The notes under the pieces: model-generated
Told to the model about the DNA's origin: nothing
Database searches by the model: none
What the model saw: the letters and a program-made list of their open reading frames with translations, nothing else
Shown: positions 56,760-64,000 of the stretch, one piece after another
Position numbering within the stretch: position 1 is the first letter of the stretch
Layout of the letters: each line of letters opens with the position of its first letter
Made by a program: the position numbers and the translations under genes
NCBI GenBank assembly: GCA_028826165.1
Contig: JAPDFW010000054.1
Span: 190,001-254,000 of the forward strand
From: Anaeramoeba ignava
Lineage: Eukaryota; Metamonada; Anaeramoebidae
Length of the DNA: 64,000 nucleotides
Direction: 5' to 3'

Positions 56760-59700
56760 TATTTTGCCCTTCAAATTTTACTTGGAATGCAATTAATTCA
56801 AATAGTGAAGTTTATTTGAGGACTTGTTGTTCAGGAATAAAAAATTATACTATTCAACTTGGAGCTTCTGCTTTAAAACATATTCAAGACGTTAGTTTAA
56901 ATTAAACTTTTTTTTTTTGCTTTTTTTTTGATGAAAATTTTCTATTTTCTTTTAGACAACTTTTTATCCAATAGATCCAATTCCATCAGATTCTCAATGT
57001 ACTTCTAATAAAGAATTAATGTTTATATTTAATGAACCATTTATTGTAAAAAGAAAAAGAAAAAGAAAAAAGAAAAAAATAAAAATTAATTTTCTTTGTT
57101 TGTTTTTTGGATAGTTTAATGAATCACAAAATATTGTTTTTAATGGAACAGGATATGACACATATTTTATATTTATGGAAACAGTATTTATGGGATCAGA
57201 AGTTTACTTTTACGGTTCAACATATTTTCAAATTGAATACATTCCAAAACTTGAAAGTATTTGCCCTCTTTTCAATATCATAAATTCCTCAAGTGTTTAT
57301 TTTGAAGATGTTAATGTGATTGATGCAGGGAATTGCACTAATGCTAGTGAACCTTTAATTATGATGGTTGATAGTCAAATTGAAATTGAATCAATACTCC
57401 ATAAATCTCAACAGTTTCTTTATATGCAAAACCCGACAGCAACAGGATTAACTTCTACAATTCATTTTCCAGTGGGAAACCCGAGTAGTACGTATATTGT
57501 TGTTGAAAACCCAAGAGTTCTTTCATTAGAAGAGAAAAATGTTCTCAATATTAAATCGGAAGTAGATATTAATACTATAGATTTAACTGGAGATGCGATT
57601 TACTTTTATTACCACTTTTCTTCTGATATTAATTCATTAACTGTTACAAATGGAGCTCTTGGGGTTGATGACTCAGTATATTTTGATTCTATTTTACTTA
57701 TTGGGGATGTGATATTTTATGGAAACAATTTCGAAATCCAAACTTTATATTTAGATTCTAATTCTGAGATAACTTCAAATGCTTCTTTGCTCATGGATAC
57801 GATTGATGCAGAAGATGTAAGCCTGAATTTTAATGGAGATACAGAAATTTATATGATTTTAGATCCTGAACTTGTATCAATTTATGTTGATGATTGCAAC
57901 CTTTATATCGATGATATTGATTCACCATTTTATATAAATAAAATTACATTAAAAAATTCAGCTACTTTTGAATGCAATAATTATATTGATATAGATGAAT
58001 TTTGTGGTGACAGGTCTTTATCCACAAATCAAAAATTCGGGTGTTTACATTTACCAAATATATATTGAATCTGATTTGAAGATAGACGATTCACAAGTCC
58101 AATTTTATGATGTTTCTGGATATTTAATTCATTCTCTTTTTCTTCTTAATAATGCAGAAATTTATTTTGATTTATTACAAGAATTTACATTAGAAAATGT
58201 TGCTTGTGAAAATTGTGGAATTTACTCAAACAGTTGGACTTTTATTAACAATTTGGTTTCCAATTCAGAAATTTATTTAGACGGCTATTTTGAGTTAGTT
58301 TCTCTTCTAAATTCATCAATGATAGAATTTGAAGATGCTATAATAAGAATGAAAAGTGGAATTGAAATTGTTCCAAAAGCATATTTTGAGCTTTTGATTT
58401 GGGAAACAATTCTATATTTAGAAATGGATGAATTGAAAGTTGATCATTTTGAATCAGAAGATATAATCGTATATGGAAACGGAACAAATTCAATTCGTAT
58501 TTTAGATTATATGGTAACTGATTATGATGAATTTGATGATATCAATCTTATTATGGAAACTTCAGATTTTGGTTCTTATTATCCAGAAGGATCCAGAACA
58601 GATTTTTATAATTCTAATATATCATTTCAAGAGTCAATAGTTCTTAATACTGATTTAGCACTCTCCAATACATCTATAACAATAGAAAATTTTTCAATAC
58701 CTTTAAATTGTAGTTTATTGCTTATGGATTGTTTCGATTGTGCTCAAATTAATTGGTTCAATGTTTCAGGAGGTTTAATTATCTTCGATTCTTCATTATC
58801 CCTTGAAATCTATTCAAATTCTCAAATTTTTGAATTTGCTGTATTAAACTCTTCTTTTTCATTAATAAATCCACAAGATTCCTACAACATTTCGATTTTA
58901 TACATCTCAAATGGCTCAATATCTAATATGAATATGACTATTGATACTTTGTATTTGAGTTATTATCTCAAAATGGAAAATTCATTTATTACAATGGAAA
59001 ATACTAGACAACTATATTTAGAATCAGAATATTTGCAAGTTTTTGGAGATTATATCTCAGGTATGGTAGTCAACTCAGGTGAAGTCGATTCGAATTTTAC
59101 TTTGGAATTAAATGCATTTAATATCACTTTTAACATATCTTATTTTGATGTAGAGGATGGAGGAGGAGCCATACTTTCTAACAACTCTTGTATATCTTTT
59201 GGTGAATATACATCATCAGTAGTTTTTGAATATCTCACTATTAATAACTCAATTATAGATTGTTATCAGGATTTAATTATCGGAAATCTTATTATTATCG
59301 GTGATTCTCATTTATTTGCTGATGAGATAGGAATATTTTTCAGTTTTTTCTATCAAGATTTTGATATAGAGGATATGTTTATTTATTTTGAATTTGGTGT
59401 AATTTTTGATTCTCCAATTAAAATTTCAAATTCAGTTTTAATTTTTGATTATGAAGAAGCAAAATTTTCTTCTGAAGTTACATTTGAAAATATTGAAATA
59501 TATAATAATGCATTATTAGGCTTCGTATCAAATTTCACTATAAATGGATCATTTTTTCTTTATAATGAAGGAGCACTTTATTTTTTTTCATATCCAGTTG
59601 ATTTAAATGAAACAAAATTACAAAATGAAAATGAGGGAGAAATTCCATTTTTTATTATCAAAGGAGATATTTACAATGAAGGAGCTATTTACTTACCTGG

Positions 59701-62700
59701 ATTTTTATACATAAATGGATCTTTTGTTAATGATTATTCTGAATCCTATATATATTTTGAACAAGATTGTGGAATGGAAGTTGATAATTTCCTTTTTTTT
59801 GGTGGAGAGATCGAAGCAGATAATTTAGGAGGATATTTAACAGTCAAGAAAAATTTTATTTGGGAAAATGGAGCTATTACACAAATAAAACTTCAATATA
59901 TTGGTGGTGTTTTTACATCAGGAGAAATAGGTATTTATGATTCTGAAATTATATGCAATGATACAACAATCATAAGTGCATCAATTTATATGGATAGCTC
60001 AGACATCACAACTTTTTCCACATTCCAAATCGCGTATTCTTCAGCATCAATATATCAAGATTATGGAACAAATTCGATAACTAACTATGGATATTTCATT
60101 TCAAAATCTGGAGATGTTGAAGTAGATTTGATAAATCATGGTTATTTGCATTTAGATAGTTATAATATATATTTGGAATCTCTTGAAAATTATGGTTCAC
60201 TTTATATGAAAGGATATGTTTCAATTACAGGAAATGTTATTAATTATGGAGATATGGAATTGTATCCTGTTCCACCTTCAATAAAATCAGATTCAAATTC
60301 AAATTCAAATTCAAATTTAAATTCAAATTCAAATTCAAATTCAAATTCAAATTCAAAATCAATTTCAAATTCAAATTCAAATTCTAATTCAAAATCAGAT
60401 TCAAATTCAAATTCAATTTCAGATTCACAAGGATTAAAATCAATTCAATCTTCACTTTTCCAAAATTTTGGGAATATGAAAATTGTAGAAAATATGGGTT
60501 TTTATGGAGATTTTTCATCATCTTCAAACAGTTCAATTACAGTTGAAGTTTATAGTGAATATCAAATACCATTGTTTTTTACTGGAGGTAATATTTATTT
60601 ATCGGGTTTACTTGATGTTTCTTTCATGATTGCAGAATTTGAACCAGAATTAGAACAAGCATTTACAATTATAGATTTTGGGAGTATTATAGGAAAAGAT
60701 ATTTCCACACTTGAATATTATGATTCAACAGAAAAATTTGAGTAAAAAAATTTATAATTTAATTTAAAAAATTAAAATTAAAATTAAAATTAAAATTAAA
60801 ATGAAAATTATTTTAGGGTTAATATCAAAACCAACCAAATTCAATATGTTTTTATGGGATGCCAAACTGGATCTTATTCATCAGATTTATACTCAGAATG
60901 CCGAGATTGTGATTATGGACGTTATTCATCATCAAGAGGATCTTTTTCATGTGATCTTTGTGACTTAGGACATTATACAAATCAAACAGGATCATCAAAT
61001 TGTTCATTATGTTCACCAGGAACATTTTCATCAACACTTGGAGCAACCAAATGTGAATTATGTTTATCAGGAACTTTTACTGCAAATAATGGATCAGAAA
61101 CATGTTCAGAATGTCCTGATGGATATTATTCTGATTCTGAAGGAGCAACTGAATGTCAAAAATGTGGAAGAGGTCATGAAACAAAAACTCCTTCTAGTTG
61201 TGATCCTTGTAAAAGTGGAACTTATAATAATAAAGAAGCATCTCGATGTGTCCTTTGTTCTTCTGGAACATATTCTGGAGTTGGAGCAATATCATGCACT
61301 CCATGTGAAAATAATTATTATCAAGATCAACTTGGTAATTTTATAAAAATATTTAAATTTGATTTAATTTGATTTAATTTGATTTTTAATTTAATTTAAT
61401 TTGATTTAATTTAATTTGATTTAATTTGATTTAATTTAATTTGATTTAATTTAATTTAATTTAATTTGATTTAATTTGATTTAATTTGATTTAATTTGAT
61501 TTAATTTAATTTGATTTTAATATTTGATTTAATTTTAATTTAATTTGATTTAATTTGATTTAATTTGATTTAATTTAATTTAATTTAATTTTATTTAATT
61601 TGATTTAATTTAATTTGATTTTAATATTTTAATTTAATTTAGTTTGATTTAATTTAATTTAATTTAATTTGATTTTTAATTTGATTTAATTTAATTTGAT
61701 TTAATTTAATTTTGATTTATTAGGTCAACCAAGTTGTAAAAATTGTCCTTCAAATACAATCACATTTAGTCAAGCTTCAACATCTATTCAGGAATGTGTT
61801 TGTAAAGAAGGAATGTATGGAGAACCTGGTGGAAATTGTAAAGAATGCCCTGAAGGAGGTATTTGTGATGAAGCAGGAATTACAGAACCAGAAGTAAAAG
61901 CAGGATATTGGGCTGATGATAATCTCAATTTCTATCATTGTGATCCTTTTGAAGCTTGTCCTGGAGGAGCAAAAGGAACTTGTAATTCAAATTTGGGATA
62001 TGAAGGTGTTATGTGTTCAGAATGTTCTAATGGATTTTATAGGATTTCTGGTAGATGTGAAAAATGCCCAGCAAATGCAAAAACTAGATTGATAATTGCT
62101 TTCTTTTTAATCATGATATTTGCTATCATCTTGTTAATTATTGTTAGAAGTCAAGCAAGATCTTATTTTGGAAGTTTAAGTATTGCGTTTTCTTTCTTCC
62201 AAATCTTAGCAACACTTCCCAAAATGAATATTAATTGGCCGCCAAAACTAAAAAATTTCTTGAATAGTTTAACTTCTTTTAATTTCAATGTTGATTTGGT
62301 TGCTCCTGAATGTAGTATCTCAGCTTCATTTACTGGTAAATGGTTTGCAGTTATGTTGATTCCCTTTTTGGTTCTTGCAATGTTTGCTTTTCTTTTTCTT
62401 ATTGTTAGACTTCATGCAATTATTATAAGAAAATGTGGTTCAAAATTTGCTAATAAATTCCCAAAATTTTGTTCAAGACCAACAAGAAAAACAACAAACA
62501 AATATCTTCTTCCCTTCTCATGGATCCGTTTCCAAATTAGCAAATTATTCACACATGGAAATTCATCAGCTAAAAAATTATATTCCACTTTCGTTAACGG
62601 ATATGTTGCTTTTGCTTTTTTGATTTATTTGGTTTTATGTCAATGGGTATTCGATTTATTTTCTTGCACAAAACAAGCAGATGGGATTTACACATTAAAT

Positions 62701-63685
62701 GCAGCACCAAGCTATCGATGTTATAACGATCCTTGGTGGAAAAAAATGGCAGTTGGAGGTGTTCTTTTTGGATTGCTTTATGTTATTGGAATTCCAGCTT
62801 TTATTATCTTTTATGCTTTTTTATCACAGCAAAAAATATAATGATGAAATGTTTTATTCAAGACTCAGTTTGTTATGCTCAAGATTTAGAAGAGAATGGT
62901 TTTTCTGGGAATTGATTGTTATGGCAAGAAAAGCTTTGTTTGTTTTTGCTTTACTTTATTTCAATTTTGCTTCTGATTTGCAAATTCGATTGTTGATTCT
63001 TGTTCTTTTGATTGCGATTATTTTACAAGTTGCTTTTGAACCTTATGATACTCAAGGAAGAAATCGAGCTGAAATGATTTTATTATGTGTTCTTGAAATT
63101 GTGATGATTTCTAGTTTTGTTTTTGTTTCAGATGAAAGTGGAGATACAAAAGCCAAAGAAAGAATTGAAACATTTGTTTTGATTCTGATTTGGATGGCAA
63201 TCATTGTTATATTTTTTGTTCTTATTAATGAAATTGTTGAAAGAGTGAAATACAAAAAAGAAAAGAGAAAGATCAAAAAAAGAAATCGAGAAAGAGATCT
63301 TCTTGAAGTTCTTAAAGAATCTGAATTTATTGTATTTTTGGATGAAAAACCTTCATTTGATTTGATTGTTCAATGGATTGGAACATTAAGTAAAAAAGAA
63401 TCATCCAAATTTGCAAATTTTATCAGTCAATTTGATGATTTAATTCAAAAAAATTCAATTCAATTCCCAGAACAAAACTATTTGGATAATTGGAGAGAAT
63501 TAATTCAAAATGATTTGAAAAATTGGTATGAACAAAGAGCAACTATTAAAGAGAAATTAATGTTTTCAAGTCTTATTAATTCACTTTTTATGTATCTTGT
63601 TGAAAAAGGAGATAATCCAATTCAAAGATGGAGATCAAATACTCAAAATATAATTCCACTTTCTCAAAACGAAAATTCAAATTGA
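56760..63685 (+). CDS. Large surface protein with Cys-rich ephrin-receptor-like repeats and C-terminal TM helices (5' incomplete)
   Basis: Exons 56760-56890, 56956-57045, 57115-60741, 60817-61334 and 61724-63685 give about 2100 residues. The first 1300 residues are a beta-rich, Asn-glycosylation-rich ectodomain of short strand repeats (NYGYFISKSGDVEV, LENYGSLYM), ending in an SNSNSN tract. Cys-rich GCC2/GCC3 (ephrin-receptor-like) repeats follow (CDYGRYSSSRGSFSCDLC, CSPGTFSSTLGATKCELC). Then come several helices (IIAFFLIMIFAIILLIIV, WFAVMLIPFLVLAMFAFLFLIV, LLILVLLIAIILQVAFEPY) and a cytosolic tail. This is the layout of large receptor-like proteins expanded in free-living protists, possibly adhesins or sensors. 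Frame shifts at homopolymers near 58000 (extra T) and 62836 (missing A) interrupt it; the homology continues across both. Confidence 0.75.
61335..61723 (+). repeat. Intron with GATTTAATTT repeats
   Basis: A 389-nt intron of GATTTAATTT/TAATTTAATTT units. Donor CTTG|GTAATT, acceptor ATTAG|GTCAACC; the join gives YQDQL-GQPSCKNCPSNT inside a Cys-rich repeat. Confidence 0.85.
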
Positions 63686-64000
63686 AATTTAAAAACAAAT
63701 TCAAAATGAAATTTAAAATGAAATTTAAAATGAAATTCAAAATGAAATTTAAAAACAAATTCAAAAACAAATTTAAAATGAAATTTAAAATGAAATTTAA
63801 AAACAAATTTAAAAACAAATTCAAAAACAAATTTAAAATGAAATTTAAAAACAAATTCAAAATGAAATTTAAAATGAAATTTAAAAACAAATTTAAAAAC
63901 AAATTTAAAATGAAATTTAAAATGAAATTTAAAACAAAATTCAAATTCAAAATGAAATTCAAATTGAAATTCAAAAACAAATTTAAAAACAAATTTAAAA
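63686..64000. repeat. AAATTTAAAAACAAATTT / AAATGAAATTTA array
   Basis: Directly after the surface-protein stop, an irregular mix of AAATTTAAAAACA, AAATTCAAAAACA and AAATGA units runs to the window edge. The reverse-strand Leu/Asn/Phe reading is a repeat shadow. Confidence 0.8.

Overview
The window is eukaryotic nuclear DNA from a very AT-rich protist. It carries SF3B1, a histone H2B, DCAF1, a UDP-independent SLC35F-type transporter, a RasGAP-like protein and a USP-family deubiquitinase. Genes have GT-AG introns, intergenic DNA is mostly simple repeat, and coding regions are full of Asn/Gln/Lys/Glu low-complexity tracts. RCC1-BTB proteins, ankyrin-BTB arrays, tandem OsmC domains and a prokaryote-like metallo-hydrolase together suggest an anaerobic amoeboflagellate or amoeba. 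Anaeramoeba is my best guess, from gene style only and not demonstrated. TAA and TAG act as stops; H2B, the hydrolase and the thioredoxin gene end cleanly on TAA.

Layout. 0.1-6.0 kb (-): USP9X/FAF-like deubiquitinase with several apparent frameshifts. 6.15-9.9 kb (-): a decayed RCC1-BTB copy beside an intact one. 10.0-12.0 kb (+): SLC35F5-like transporter split by a repeat-filled intron. 12.1-14.05 kb (-): Lys-rich protein with a possible ubinuclein-type motif. 14.5-20.6 kb (-): complete seven-exon SF3B1, divergent from H2B (20.9-21.4 kb, +). 21.5-26.5 kb (+): seven-exon CH-RasGAP-PH gene. 26.9-30.9 kb (+): four-exon double-OsmC gene ending in a CaaX box. 32.35-33.0 kb (+): intronless UlaG-like hydrolase. 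33.2-34.6 kb: satellite of about 173 bp. 34.9-36.3 kb (+): seven-exon double thioredoxin with a 5-nt exon. 36.5-37.5 kb (-): 7TM TOM1/GPR137-like protein. 37.7-39.1 kb (-): coiled-coil protein with a GC-rich core. 39.3-42.9 kb: satellite of about 143 bp, about 25 units. 42.9-47.85 kb (-): three-exon DCAF1. 48.1-55.7 kb (+): ankyrin-BTB gene, open for 2.7 kb and then broken many times. 56.5-63.7 kb (+): large surface protein with Cys-rich ephrin-receptor-like repeats and C-terminal membrane helices.

The genes are independent housekeeping, ubiquitin-system, redox and signalling genes. I see no operon-like or defence-island logic and no clearly new multi-gene system. The strongest unusual signals are four. 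(1) A 5-nt exon, and other microexons, are hidden in conserved active-site motifs. (2) Each long intron is filled by its own short tandem repeat almost free of GT and AG. (3) Normally invariant residues are lost: the H2B K120 position, the RasGAP arginines, the USP zinc ribbon and the DCAF1 WDxR motifs. (4) An OsmC-family protein carries a prenylation motif.

Splice junctions were placed by hand from frame continuity and family conservation, without transcript data.
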